Origin: Isoalcanivorax pacificus W11-5
GTDB lineage: Bacteria; Pseudomonadota; Gammaproteobacteria; Pseudomonadales; Alcanivoracaceae
DNA: 64,000 nt
Reading direction: 5' to 3'
Assembly (NCBI RefSeq): GCF_000299335.2
Contig: NZ_CP004387.1
Location: 3,984,994-4,048,993, forward strand
In this document: piece by piece, positions 37,971-46,808 of the stretch
Position numbering within the stretch: position 1 is the stretch's first letter
How the letters are laid out: each line of letters starts with the position of its first letter
Notes under the pieces: model-generated
Database searches by the model: none
Told to the model about the DNA's origin: nothing
Seen by the model: only the letters and a program-made list of their open reading frames with translations
Position numbers and translations under genes: made by a program

Positions 37971-38687
37971 TCATTCATCAAAACAATATCCAAATAATTC
38001 GATATCGCGCGCATATATTTTTTCGACAATCGCTCTGGATCTATCCGTATAAAACTCCTGATACCCCACCCGCTTACTACTATTCAAATGCGGCAACTTC
38101 ACATCCAGCCCCAACTTCTCACAAATAACATCAAAATCCTCATTCAGCCGCTCATACCGCCCCACAAAATCCATCGCCATTCCCCCAAACCTGTCCGTCA
38201 CAAACTCCGACTGCGGCGTAAACAGATGCTTGCGCCGAATATTCTCCGGTGTCAGCCAGTGACAGACGAAATCCTCGAAGCTGTCGAAGCGATGGAAGAA
38301 TTCCCCCCAGGCGGTATCGTCTTCGCTGGATTTAGCGCCACCTTCGCGCAGATAAGTCCAGGCGGAGACCAGGCGGTCCCACGGGTTACGCACGATGGCG
38401 AATTTGAAGTAACGGTCGAAACGGTCCGGGTCGATGCGCTGGTACCACTCCGCGTTGGCGTGTTCGACGGAATTGACGTTGAACAGGGATTTCACCAGGC
38501 TGCGGCCAGCGGTTTTGGGGATGTGGATAAACAGCGCCTGCCGCTCATCGAAGCACTCCGGGTAGCGCGCCCGGCCTTTGAGGATTTTCTCGATGTAGCG
38601 GCGGTCTTTCTCGGGGATGTAGCTCAGCAGGTGGTCGCGTTCCTGGCGTGGGAGCATGGCCAGCAGCATTCTTCCGGAAAGGCTCAT
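37971..38687 (-). CDS. Sulfotransferase family protein
   Basis: 238 residues. The PAPS 5'-phosphosulfate loop is FIHIPKTAGRSLVKSLF and the 3'-phosphate site FAIVRNPWDRLVSAW, as in Golgi-type carbohydrate sulfotransferases (sulfotransferase family 2) found in many marine bacteria. It would transfer sulfate from PAPS to a sugar or surface polymer. Composition changes within the gene: the 5' part has normal GC (38/60 at 38521-38580), the 3' end is AT-rich (21/60 at 37981-38040). The ribosome site is weak. It borders the low-GC RHS island. Confidence 0.82.
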   Translation of the reverse strand: MSLSGRMLLAMLPRQERDHLLSYIPEKDRRYIEKILKGRARYPECFDERQALFIHIPKTAGRSLVKSLFNVNSVEHANAEWYQRIDPDRFDRYFKFAIVRNPWDRLVSAWTYLREGGAKSSEDDTAWGEFFHRFDSFEDFVCHWLTPENIRRKHLFTPQSEFVTDRFGGMAMDFVGRYERLNEDFDVICEKLGLDVKLPHLNSSKRVGYQEFYTDRSRAIVEKIYARDIELFGYCFDE

Positions 38688-38762
38688 AATCAGAACATCT
38701 GGGTTGCGGGAGTTGCCGGGATTATACCGGTTTACTCCCCCAATCCCAGAATGCGCCCGGCC

Positions 38763-39305
38763 TCAGCTGGCAGGCGGGAATTCTACCAACATGTCGGTGA
38801 TCAGCTTGTCGATCAGCGCCTGGCGGGCCTCCGGTTTCATCTCTTCGGTCAGGTTGCGACGGCCGGCGCCGCGCCAGATGGCCTGTTTGTCGTCGGGACG
38901 TACGAACTCCACGACCAGCTTGCCTTCGCGTATCTGGTAGGAATCCGGTGCGGTGACGACGCCCAGGCCGTAGGCGCCGCGGCCGTAGCCCAGGCCATAG
39001 GAGAAGCCGGAGCTCTCGTTGCGGATCTCGGTTTCGATGTCGTAGCGCACCAGGATATCGGCCTCTTCCGGCAGGGTGGAACGCATGCCGCGCGCGCCCA
39101 GTTCGCGGTTGAGGCTGCGCTCGATGCGCGCGGCGTCAAGAGAGAGGTATTCCTTGCCTTCTTCACGGGGCATGAACGCGTAGGTATCGTACTGTCCGAA
39201 GCGCGCCTGCTGATCGTAATCGATCACCACGCTGGCGCACCCGGAGAGCAGCACCAACAGCATGGGCATCATCAGCCAACCTGTCCGTTTCACACTATGG
39301 CTCAT
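38763..39305 (-). CDS. DUF4136 lipoprotein
   Basis: 180 residues from the ATG at 39305. A GGAGGA site precedes it, and the adjacent GTG at 39308 is an alternative start adding one residue. The lipobox is LSGC with Cys23. The mature part has the DUF4136 pattern: DYDQQARFGQYDTYAFMP, then ILVRYDIETEIR, a Gly/Tyr-rich loop, and KLVVEFVRPDDKQAIWRG. The family is found at outer membranes with no known function. It is a single gene with ~75-base and ~100-base gaps on both sides. Confidence 0.85.
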   Translation of the reverse strand: MSHSVKRTGWLMMPMLLVLLSGCASVVIDYDQQARFGQYDTYAFMPREEGKEYLSLDAARIERSLNRELGARGMRSTLPEEADILVRYDIETEIRNESSGFSYGLGYGRGAYGLGVVTAPDSYQIREGKLVVEFVRPDDKQAIWRGAGRRNLTEEMKPEARQALIDKLITDMLVEFPPAS

Positions 39306-39408
39306 CACGGCACTTCCTCCTGCGAGACGTTTCTGACTGCTTGGACGGCGTTGACGCCGACTTTATCCCGTTATACCGCAGGGGAACGTAATTTATCGTG
39401 ATGGCCGG

Positions 39409-39636
39409 CTATTCTGCGGCGCTGACCGGCGCGAAGCGCGGCTGGCGCACGCCGTCGCGTTCTATCTGCTCAATGAACATCGCCAAGGGCCGCACCCAGA
39501 GGCCGTGGTCACCGTAGAGTGCGCGATAGACCACATAGTCCTCGAGGGTTTCGCTGTGGCGCGCCACCTCGACCAGCTCGTACAGGTTGCCTTTGAAGTG
39601 CCGGTACAGGCCCGGCGCAGGGTGACCGTCAGCCAT
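39409..39636 (-). CDS. DUF1653 protein
   Basis: 75 residues with the DUF1653 pattern G-x-Y-R-H-F-K-G-x-x-Y-E-L, HSETLEDYVVYRALYGD and LWVRPLAMF. The function is unknown. The ATG at 39636 overlaps the end of the LysR gene by 8 bases, so translation is probably coupled. Confidence 0.85.
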   Translation of the reverse strand: MADGHPAPGLYRHFKGNLYELVEVARHSETLEDYVVYRALYGDHGLWVRPLAMFIEQIERDGVRQPRFAPVSAAE

Positions 39637-40570
39637 GCCCTTCCTCTCCTCTCAGCTGTTCGCCCGTGGCTTCCACTTCCCGACACAGGGCACCCACGCG
39701 GCGGCGCAGGATGTCGCCGAGATGCCGGACGCCGGGGCCGGCGTAATCCTGATCGGTGAACACCAGATACAGGTCCGCAAAGCGCTCGGCGCCTTCCCGC
39801 AACGGCAGCATTTTCAGGCGGCCGGTATCCAGCTCATTGCGGATTTTCCATTCCGGGTACCAGGCGAAGCCCTGGCCACTGCACGCCGCCTGGATGGACG
39901 TGGCGAAGTGGCTCAGGGTCCAGCGCTGTTCGGAACCGAGCCAGCCGGAGTCGATGCGCCGGTTGCCGGAATCGCGGATCACCAATTGGCGGAAGCGGCG
40001 CAAGTCACGGAAATCCAGCTCGCGGTCCAGTTGATGCAAGGGATGTTCCGGGTGTGCCACCGGCACGAACCGGGCACGCATCAGGTGGTTGCCCAGAAAG
40101 CCCGGTGGCAAGCGGCCGGCAATGGCCAGGTCGACGCGTTTTTCCAGCAGCGCTTCATCCGTGCCGGTGAGGACCGTTTCGTAGAGCTCCACCCGCGTGT
40201 CGGGGAAGCTCTGACCAAATTCGGCCAGGCACTCAAGCATGAGCCAGGTGGGGAAGATGGCCTCCACGGCAATGCGGATCTCCGCTTCATGCCGCTGCGC
40301 CAGGTGGGTGGCCGCCGTTTCCAGCGCCTGTGCCTCGTTGACCAGTGCCCTGGCGCGACGGTACAGCAACTCGCCGGCGGGGGTGAGCACCGCCTTGCGA
40401 CCCTGCAGGGCAAAGGCACGCAAGTCCAGTGTGGTCTCCAGCTTCTGGATGGCGTAGCTGATGGCCGACTGGCTCTTGTCCAGCGCCTCGGCGGCCGCAG
40501 CGTAGCCACCCTCATCTACCACCGCCAGCAGTGCCCGCCATTGTTCCAGGGTGATTTTCGGTTCTGTCAT
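39629..40570 (-). CDS. LysR-family transcriptional regulator
   Basis: 313 residues from the ATG at 40570; the frame could begin at a TTG at 40606, but neither start has a good ribosome site. The N-terminal winged helix (LEQWRALLAVVDEGGYAAAA, then SQSAISYAIQKLE) is typical, and the effector domain follows from about residue 90. It is divergent from yqjG with a perfect 17-bp palindrome between them, so it very likely controls the yqjG-pirin unit and itself. Its effector is unknown; quinone or electrophile stress would fit the targets (inference). Confidence 0.88.
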   Translation of the reverse strand: MTEPKITLEQWRALLAVVDEGGYAAAAEALDKSQSAISYAIQKLETTLDLRAFALQGRKAVLTPAGELLYRRARALVNEAQALETAATHLAQRHEAEIRIAVEAIFPTWLMLECLAEFGQSFPDTRVELYETVLTGTDEALLEKRVDLAIAGRLPPGFLGNHLMRARFVPVAHPEHPLHQLDRELDFRDLRRFRQLVIRDSGNRRIDSGWLGSEQRWTLSHFATSIQAACSGQGFAWYPEWKIRNELDTGRLKMLPLREGAERFADLYLVFTDQDYAGPGVRHLGDILRRRVGALCREVEATGEQLRGEEGHG

Positions 40571-40587
40571 GGGGAATACATCAGGCA

Positions 40588-40604
40588 GACTGATTGAATC
40601 AGTC
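40588..40604. promoter_or_regulatory. Palindromic operator candidate for the LysR regulator
   Basis: GACTGATTGAATCAGTC is a perfect dyad of 8 bp around one central base. It lies in the 104-base gap between the LysR start and yqjG, close to the LysR gene, as expected for an autoregulatory LysR site. Confidence 0.55.
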
Positions 40605-40674
40605 AAATCTATCGCCTTTTTTATCCATATGACAGATGTATTCTGGTCTCAATCGAAAGCGAAGGAGCAATGAC

Positions 40675-41655
40675 ATGGGATTGCTGGTCGACGGCATCTG
40701 GCAGGACAAGTGGTATGACACCGACAAGACCGGCGGGCGCTTTGAGCGCAGCGCGGCGCAGTTCCGCAACTGGGTGACCGCCGATGGCAGCGCCGGCCCG
40801 CAGGGCAAGGGCGGCTTCAGGGCGGAACCCGGCCGTTATCACCTGTATGTGTCGCTGGCCTGCCCCTGGGCGCATCGCACGCTGATTTTCCGCGAGCTGA
40901 AGGGCCTGCAGGACATGATCGATGTATCGGTGGCACATCCGCTGATGCTGGGCGAAGGCTGGACCTTCGAGACGGATTTCCCCGGCGCCACGGGCGACCG
41001 GCTCAATGATCTGTCACGGCTGTATGAACTGTACCTGAAGGCGGATGACAACTACTCCGGCCGGGTCACGGTGCCGGTCTTGTGGGACCGGCACCAGCAG
41101 ACCATCGCAAGCAATGAATCGGCGGACATCATCCGCATGTTCAACAGCGCCTTTGATGAGGTGGGTGCGAAAGCGGGCGACTACTATCCCGCACCGCTGC
41201 GCGACGAGATCGATGAGGTGAACAGCTGGGTCTATGACCAGGTGAACAACGGCGTGTACAAGGCCGGGTTTGCCACCAGCCAGGAGGCTTACGACGATGC
41301 GGTGACGACGCTGTTCGACGCGCTCGACCGGCTTGAGCAACGATTGAGCCGCCAGCGCTATCTGGTCGGCGAGCAGGTGACCGAAGCGGACTGGCGCCTG
41401 TTCACTACGCTGGTGCGGTTTGATCCGGTGTATGTCACGCACTTCAAATGCGACCGGCGCCGGATCAGTGATTATCCGAACCTGATGAACTATGTCCGCG
41501 ATCTGTACCAGACACCTGGCGTGGCCGGCACGGTGAACCTTGCGCACATTCGCAATCACTATTTCCGCAGCCACCCGACCATTAACAAGTACGGCATTTT
41601 ACCCATCGGGCCGGAAGTGACGTTTGATCAGCCCCACGATCGCGGCCGCTTCTGA
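40675..41655 (+). CDS. yqjG: Glutathionyl-hydroquinone reductase (YqjG/Xi-class GST)
   Basis: 326 residues from the ATG at 40675 with GAAGGAG just upstream. The catalytic Cys63 lies in SLACPWAHRTL, the Xi-class C-P-W-A signature. A C-terminal helical GST domain follows (LEQRLSRQRYLVGEQVTEADWRLF in part). The enzyme reduces glutathionyl-hydroquinones to free hydroquinones. It is co-directional with the pirin 25 bases downstream. Confidence 0.95.
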   Translation: MGLLVDGIWQDKWYDTDKTGGRFERSAAQFRNWVTADGSAGPQGKGGFRAEPGRYHLYVSLACPWAHRTLIFRELKGLQDMIDVSVAHPLMLGEGWTFETDFPGATGDRLNDLSRLYELYLKADDNYSGRVTVPVLWDRHQQTIASNESADIIRMFNSAFDEVGAKAGDYYPAPLRDEIDEVNSWVYDQVNNGVYKAGFATSQEAYDDAVTTLFDALDRLEQRLSRQRYLVGEQVTEADWRLFTTLVRFDPVYVTHFKCDRRRISDYPNLMNYVRDLYQTPGVAGTVNLAHIRNHYFRSHPTINKYGILPIGPEVTFDQPHDRGRF

Positions 41656-41680
41656 TCCGATTCACAGAGGAGGCACTGCC

Positions 41681-42535
41681 ATGACTGTTCGTGCACTGCG
41701 TTTTGTGATTCCCGGCATGACCACCAGCGATGGTGCTGGCGTACGCCTCAAGCGCACGCTCGGCCAGTCGCAAATGGCGCGGCTTGATCCGTTCCTGATG
41801 CTGGATGAGTTTTCCTCGGATGACGCGGCAGATTATATCGCCGGGTTTCCATCGCACCCGCATCGCGGTTTTGAAACGGTCACCTATATGCTAGACGGCC
41901 ATATGCTGCACGAGGACCATCTGGGTAACCGTGGCGACCTGACCCCGGGCGGCGTGCAATGGATGACAGCCGGACGCGGTATCATCCATTCGGAAATGCC
42001 GCAGCAGACCGAAGGCCGCATGCGCGGCTTCCAGCTCTGGCTGAACCTGCCGGCCAAGGACAAGATGAAACCGGCGGATTACCGCGATATTCCGGCGGAG
42101 GACATTCCCGTCACGGTGCGCGCAGACGGCGCGGAGGTGAAAGTGATCGCTGGCCGCCTGGATGACGCCGCCGGCCCCATTAACGGCGGCGACCGCAACA
42201 TGGCTACCGATCCGTTGTACTGGGATGTGAGCGTGCGCGCTGGCAATAGCGTCACATTGCCTGTGCCGGCCTCGCACAACGCCTTCATCTATGTCTTTGA
42301 AGGCAGCCTGCGCAGCGGTGAGCGTGATGTGCCCACGCACAGCGCGGCCATTCTTGGTGATGGCGATACGCTGGAAGCCGTCGCCGGTGAACAGGGCGCA
42401 CGCTTCCTGCTGCTCGCCGGCAAGCCGTTGAATGAGCCGGTAGTGCAGTACGGCCCCTTCGTGATGAACACCCGCGAAGAAATCGAGCAGGCGTTACGGG
42501 ATTATCGTGACGGCACACTGGCCACACCGGCCTGA
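41681..42535 (+). CDS. Pirin-family bicupin protein
   Basis: 284 residues from the ATG at 41681 (AGAGGAGG site). The N-terminal cupin metal-site histidines are in SHPHRGFETVTYMLDG and ARG-I-I-HSEMP-like segments (GRGIIHSEMP). The C-terminal cupin holds AFIYVFEGSLRSGE. Bacterial pirins such as YhaK/YhhW can act as quercetinase-like enzymes or redox sensors. Co-transcribed with yqjG and followed at once by a strong terminator. Confidence 0.92.
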   Translation: MTVRALRFVIPGMTTSDGAGVRLKRTLGQSQMARLDPFLMLDEFSSDDAADYIAGFPSHPHRGFETVTYMLDGHMLHEDHLGNRGDLTPGGVQWMTAGRGIIHSEMPQQTEGRMRGFQLWLNLPAKDKMKPADYRDIPAEDIPVTVRADGAEVKVIAGRLDDAAGPINGGDRNMATDPLYWDVSVRAGNSVTLPVPASHNAFIYVFEGSLRSGERDVPTHSAAILGDGDTLEAVAGEQGARFLLLAGKPLNEPVVQYGPFVMNTREEIEQALRDYRDGTLATPA

Positions 42536-42540
42536 CATCG

Positions 42541-42567
42541 GGCGCCGCGCATGCGGCGCCTTTTTTT
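42541..42567 (+). terminator. Rho-independent terminator after the pirin gene
   Basis: A perfect 8-bp stem GGCGCCGC with loop GCAT and GCGGCGCC, followed by seven T. It lies 5 bases after the pirin stop. It is also just past the end of the convergent nitronate monooxygenase gene but has no T-run in that direction. Confidence 0.92.
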
Positions 42568-42569
42568 GT

Positions 42570-43595
42570 TTATTGGCACAATGCCCGCGTAATGTCTGCG
42601 GCAGGCAATTGCTTGCAACCCGAGACATTCTGCCCTGCCCACAGCGGCGAGAAATCACCGCTGCCCATTCTCTCCGCCGCCGCACGCAGCGGCGCGATCG
42701 CCGTCGAGGCAAGCGGAAAGGCAGGCGGTACGTCGCTCATGGGTCCCAGCTCCCGCATCAGACGGTTCATGATGCCGCGCGCAGGCCGACCACTGAATAG
42801 ATTCGTGAGCGCCGTGTGCATGGCCGTCTCACTCAGCAACGCCGCACGATGTACCGCACTGGTCGTTGCTTCATCGCAACAGAGATAGGCCGTGCCCACC
42901 TGCACTGCCGAGGCACCCAGCGCCAGCGCCGCGCGCACGCCGGCAGCATCGGCGATGCCTCCCGCCGCGATCACCGGCACGTCTACCGCCGCCACGATCT
43001 GCGGCACCAGTGCAAAGGTGCTCATCTGCGTCGTGATGTCCGTGGTCAGGAACATGCCACGATGGCCACCCGCCTCACTGCCTTGCGCAATGATCGCGTC
43101 GGCACCGTGGGCCGCCAGCCAACGCGCCTCTTCCACTGTGGTAGCGGTGCTGAGCACAGTGCTGCCCCAGCGTTTGACTTCCCGCAGCAGCGATGGCTCG
43201 GGCAGTCCAAAATGGAAACTCACCACAGGCGGCCTGAACGGCGCCACAATATCGGCAATGGCCGCACTGAAAGGCTGCCGGCCTGGTGCGTCAGGGATAT
43301 TCTCGGGGTCCAGCCCCATTTCAAGATAAAAGGGGCGCAATGCTGCACGCCACTGTTGTTCGCGGTGTGCGTCCGGCGCTGTCGGGGTGTGGCTGAAAAA
43401 GTTCAGGTTGTAGGGGCGCTGCATGGCCTGCAACTGCGCCACTGCGATACGCAATGCCTCGGCAGACAGCATCGCGCAGGGCAGGGAACCCAGGCCACCC
43501 GCCGTGCTGACGGCGACGGCCAGTGCAGCATCCTGCGAGCCCGCCATGGGGGCCTGTATCAGCGGCAGTGCAGTGCCCAGAAAGGAACAGGACAT
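42570..43595 (-). CDS. Nitronate monooxygenase family protein (FMN)
   Basis: 341 residues from the ATG at 43595 with GAGGAG upstream; the ATG at 43610 lacks one. A TIM-barrel with PLIQAPMAGSQDAALAVAVS, the substrate/FMN loop HGADAIIAQGSEAGGHRG, and phosphate site VPVIAAGGIADAAGVRAALALGASAV (in parts) marks the 2-nitropropane dioxygenase family. It oxidises toxic alkyl nitronates or reduces related substrates with FMN. Convergent with the pirin gene. Confidence 0.9.
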   Translation of the reverse strand: MSCSFLGTALPLIQAPMAGSQDAALAVAVSTAGGLGSLPCAMLSAEALRIAVAQLQAMQRPYNLNFFSHTPTAPDAHREQQWRAALRPFYLEMGLDPENIPDAPGRQPFSAAIADIVAPFRPPVVSFHFGLPEPSLLREVKRWGSTVLSTATTVEEARWLAAHGADAIIAQGSEAGGHRGMFLTTDITTQMSTFALVPQIVAAVDVPVIAAGGIADAAGVRAALALGASAVQVGTAYLCCDEATTSAVHRAALLSETAMHTALTNLFSGRPARGIMNRLMRELGPMSDVPPAFPLASTAIAPLRAAAERMGSGDFSPLWAGQNVSGCKQLPAADITRALCQ

Positions 43596-43651
43596 CGGGC
43601 GGCTCCTCAACGTAACGGTGTCCTGATGATAATGCCTGCCGCCCGATCTTG

Positions 43652-44773
43652 TTACTCGGTATCTTCGATCGACAACCCGCGCGTCGCCGAATCCAGCGAA
43701 CTGGAACTGGTCTCCGCCCCCAGCTTGATCATCAGGCGCAGGTCGTTCGGCGCGTCGGCGTGCATCATGGCGTCTTCGTAGGTGATCTCGCCCTGGGTGT
43801 AGAGATCATAGAGCGCCTGGTCGAAGGTCTGCATGCCGAGGTCGCGGGACTTTTTCATCAGCTCTTTCAAGAGATGCACTTCGCCCTTGCGGATGTGGTC
43901 CGCCATCAGCGGCGTGTTCAACAGTACTTCGATCACCGCGCGGCGGCCCTTGCCGTCCGGGGTGGCAATCAGTTGCTGTGCCACGATGCCGCGCAGGTTC
44001 AGCGACAGGTCCATGTAGAGCTGGCCGTGCCGGTCGGCGGGGAAGAAGTGGATGATGCGGTCCAGCGCCTGGTTGGCGTTGTTGGCGTGCAGTGTGGCCA
44101 GGCACAGGTGGCCGGTTTCGGCGAAGGCGATGGCGTAGTCCATTACCTCGCGGGAGCGGATCTCGCCGATCAGGATGACGTCCGGCGCCTGGCGCAGAGT
44201 GTTCTTCAGGGCGATCTCGAAGGAATCCGTGTCCAGACCCACTTCACGCTGGGTGACGATGCAACCCTGGTGCTGGTGAATGAATTCGATCGGGTCTTCG
44301 ATGGAGATGATATGGCCTTTGGAATTGCGGTTGCGGTGGCCAATCATGGACGCCAGCGAGGTCGATTTACCGGTGCCGGTGGCACCCACGAATATCACCA
44401 GGCCGCGCTTGGTCATCGCCAGGTCCTTGATCACCGGCGGCAGGCGCAGCTCGTCCACGGACGGGATTTTCACTTCGATGCGGCGGATCACCATGCCGAC
44501 CAGGTTGCGCTGGTAGAAGGCGCTGACCCGGAAGCGGCCGATACCGCGCGCCGAGATGGCGAAGTTGCATTCCTTGCTTTCGATGAACTCCTTGCGCTGT
44601 TTCTCGGTCATCACGCCGAATACGATGTCGCGCGTCATGTCCGGTGTCAGTGCCGTTTTGGTAACGGGCACCACCTTGCCGTGGATTTTCATCGAAGGTG
44701 GCACGCCGGCGGTGATAAACAGATCCGAGCCGCCCTTCTGCACCATGATTTTCAGGAGTTCTTCAAATTCCAT
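43652..44773 (-). CDS. pilU: PilU, pilus retraction ATPase accessory
   Basis: 373 residues. PilT-like ATPase with Walker A GATGTGKST at 130-138, Asp box ISIEDPIEFIHQHQ, Walker B VILIGEIRS and His box CLATLHANN. The longer C-terminus with GMQTFDQALYDLY and an acidic end separates PilU from PilT. PilU needs PilT for retraction and adds force. It is 32 bases downstream of pilT in one operon. Confidence 0.95.
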   Translation of the reverse strand: MEFEELLKIMVQKGGSDLFITAGVPPSMKIHGKVVPVTKTALTPDMTRDIVFGVMTEKQRKEFIESKECNFAISARGIGRFRVSAFYQRNLVGMVIRRIEVKIPSVDELRLPPVIKDLAMTKRGLVIFVGATGTGKSTSLASMIGHRNRNSKGHIISIEDPIEFIHQHQGCIVTQREVGLDTDSFEIALKNTLRQAPDVILIGEIRSREVMDYAIAFAETGHLCLATLHANNANQALDRIIHFFPADRHGQLYMDLSLNLRGIVAQQLIATPDGKGRRAVIEVLLNTPLMADHIRKGEVHLLKELMKKSRDLGMQTFDQALYDLYTQGEITYEDAMMHADAPNDLRLMIKLGAETSSSSLDSATRGLSIEDTE

Positions 44774-44805
44774 TGCCTGCTTCCGTGTTGTTCAGTGCTG
44801 CCGTA

Positions 44806-45840
44806 TCAGAAGGAATCCGGCGTTTTTGCTTTTTCGCGGGCCGCTTCGCGGGAGATCAGGCCTTTCTGCACCAGCCCCTGCAGACACTGGTCCAGTGTCT
44901 GCATACCCAGGCCGGCGCCGGTCTGGATGGCGGAATACATCTGCGCCACCTTGTCCTCGCGGATCAGGTTCCGGATCGCCGGGGTGCCGATCATGATTTC
45001 GTGCGCGGCCACCCGGCCACCGCCGTTTTTCTTCAGCAGGGTCTGCGAGATGACCGCCTGCAGGGATTCCGACAGCATCGAGCGCACCATGGATTTTTCT
45101 TCCGCCGGGAACACGTCCACCACCCGATCAATGGTTTTCGCCGCGGAGGTGGTGTGCAAGGTGCCGAACACAAGGTGCCCGGTTTCCGCAGCGGTCAGCG
45201 CCAGCCGGATGGTTTCCAGGTCGCGCATCTCACCCACCAGGATGATGTCCGGGTCTTCCCGTAGCGCCGAGCGCAGTGCTTCGGCGAAGCCCAGCGTGTC
45301 GCGGTGCACTTCCCGCTGGTTCATCAGGCACTTTTTCGACTCGTGCACGAATTCGATCGGGTCTTCGATGGTCAGGATGTGCTCGTAGCGGGTGTTGTTG
45401 ATGAAGTCGATCATGGCCGCCAGCGTGGTCGATTTGCCGGAGCCGGTCGGCCCGGTCACCAGCACGATGCCGCGCGGGGTTTCGGCGATCTTCTGGAACA
45501 CCTTGCCCATGCCTAGGTCTTCCATCGACAGTACCTTCGACGGAATGGTCCGGAATACGGCGCCGGCGCCACGGTTCTGGTTAAAGGCGTTGACCCGGAA
45601 GCGGGCCACGCCGGGCACCTCGAACGAGAAGTCGGTTTCCAGGAACTCTTCATAATCCTTGCGCTGCTTGTCGTTCATGATGTCGTAGATCAGCGCATGC
45701 ACTTCCTTGTGTTCCATCGGCGGCAGGTTGATGCGGCGGACGTCGCCGTCCACCCGGATCATTGGCGGCAGGCCCGCCGACAGGTGAAGGTCAGACGCGC
45801 CGTTCTTGGCGCTGAAGGCAAGCAGTTCGGTGATATCCAT
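44806..45840 (-). CDS. pilT: PilT, type IV pilus retraction ATPase
   Basis: 344 residues. Walker A GPTGSGKST at 130-138, Asp box LTIEDPIEFVH, Walker B IILVGEMRDLETI, His box FGTLHTTSAA and the PilT-specific AIRNLIRE motif are all intact. The hexamer depolymerises pili at the inner membrane. Together with the Pil-Chp cluster it shows a complete twitching control set in this window. Divergent from yggS. Confidence 0.97.
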   Translation of the reverse strand: MDITELLAFSAKNGASDLHLSAGLPPMIRVDGDVRRINLPPMEHKEVHALIYDIMNDKQRKDYEEFLETDFSFEVPGVARFRVNAFNQNRGAGAVFRTIPSKVLSMEDLGMGKVFQKIAETPRGIVLVTGPTGSGKSTTLAAMIDFINNTRYEHILTIEDPIEFVHESKKCLMNQREVHRDTLGFAEALRSALREDPDIILVGEMRDLETIRLALTAAETGHLVFGTLHTTSAAKTIDRVVDVFPAEEKSMVRSMLSESLQAVISQTLLKKNGGGRVAAHEIMIGTPAIRNLIREDKVAQMYSAIQTGAGLGMQTLDQCLQGLVQKGLISREAAREKAKTPDSF

Positions 45841-46010
45841 GAGCGGTTCTTATACCTTGGATGGTTGCAGGGTCACGATACAGGCCCTGAGGCTGTGCGC
45901 CTTTTGTTATGATGGCCCGGCATCGGCAGCGGACACTGAGCGCACCCCGTCGCACTCAGAAAAAACGCTTATGCCGGCTAACTTACCCCGACACCGTAAG
46001 CGGTTCAATA

Positions 46011-46715
46011 ATGGATGCTACCCGCTCTGACACGCTGCCCGCGCGGCTTGACGCCCTGCAACGCCGAATCCGTCACAGTTGCGAGGCGGCCGGCCGTGAT
46101 CCGGCCGCTGTCACCCTGCTGGCGGTGAGCAAGACCCGGCAGGCTGCCGAGATCCGCGCCCTGGCGGCACTGGGTGTCACCGATATCGGCGAAAACTACC
46201 TGCAGGAAGCCCTGTCCAAGCAGGACGCCCTGGCTGACCTGCCCCTCACCTGGCATTTCATCGGGCCGATCCAGTCGAACAAGACCCGCGACATTGCCAC
46301 CCGCTTCGACTGGGTGCACTCGGTGGACCGGGACAAGGTCGCCCGGCGACTGAACGACCAGCGGCCTGGCCACCTGCCGCCGCTGAATGTCTGCCTTCAG
46401 ATCAATATTGATGACGAGGACAGCAAGAGCGGCATGGCCCTGGAGGCAGTGCCCGCCCTGGCCGCGCAGATCCAGGCGCTGCCGAACCTGCGACTGCGCG
46501 GATTGATGACGATCCCCCGTGCCGACGCCGCCGACGGCAACCGCGCAGCCTTTCGTGTCCTCGCCATGACACTGTCACAATTGCGTCATACCATAGCTTC
46601 TCTGGATACCCTGTCCATGGGCATGAGTGACGACTTCGAGGTCGCCATCGCCGAAGGTGCCACGCTGATCCGGCTGGGCACCGCGCTGTTTGGCCCCCGC
46701 CCCGCGAAGCACTGA
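46011..46715 (+). CDS. yggS: YggS, PLP homeostasis protein
   Basis: 234 residues from the ATG at 46011; an upstream in-frame extension to 45909 is unlikely, as family members start near here. The pyridoxal-phosphate Lys41 lies in LLAVSKTR, followed by DIGENYLQEA, WHFIGPIQSNK and the C-terminal MSDDFEVAIAEGATLIRLGT. It balances free PLP and vitamin B6 pools. It stands first in the yggS-proC-yggT-yggU group and is divergent from pilT. Confidence 0.95.
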   Translation: MDATRSDTLPARLDALQRRIRHSCEAAGRDPAAVTLLAVSKTRQAAEIRALAALGVTDIGENYLQEALSKQDALADLPLTWHFIGPIQSNKTRDIATRFDWVHSVDRDKVARRLNDQRPGHLPPLNVCLQINIDDEDSKSGMALEAVPALAAQIQALPNLRLRGLMTIPRADAADGNRAAFRVLAMTLSQLRHTIASLDTLSMGMSDDFEVAIAEGATLIRLGTALFGPRPAKH

Positions 46716-46808
46716 CCGGCGCACGCCACGCCGGCTGCCTCCGCCCTTGCGCACAGCAACAGTTCACCACCGGGCCGGCCCACGCAGCCGGCCCTTGAGG
46801 AGTAGTGC

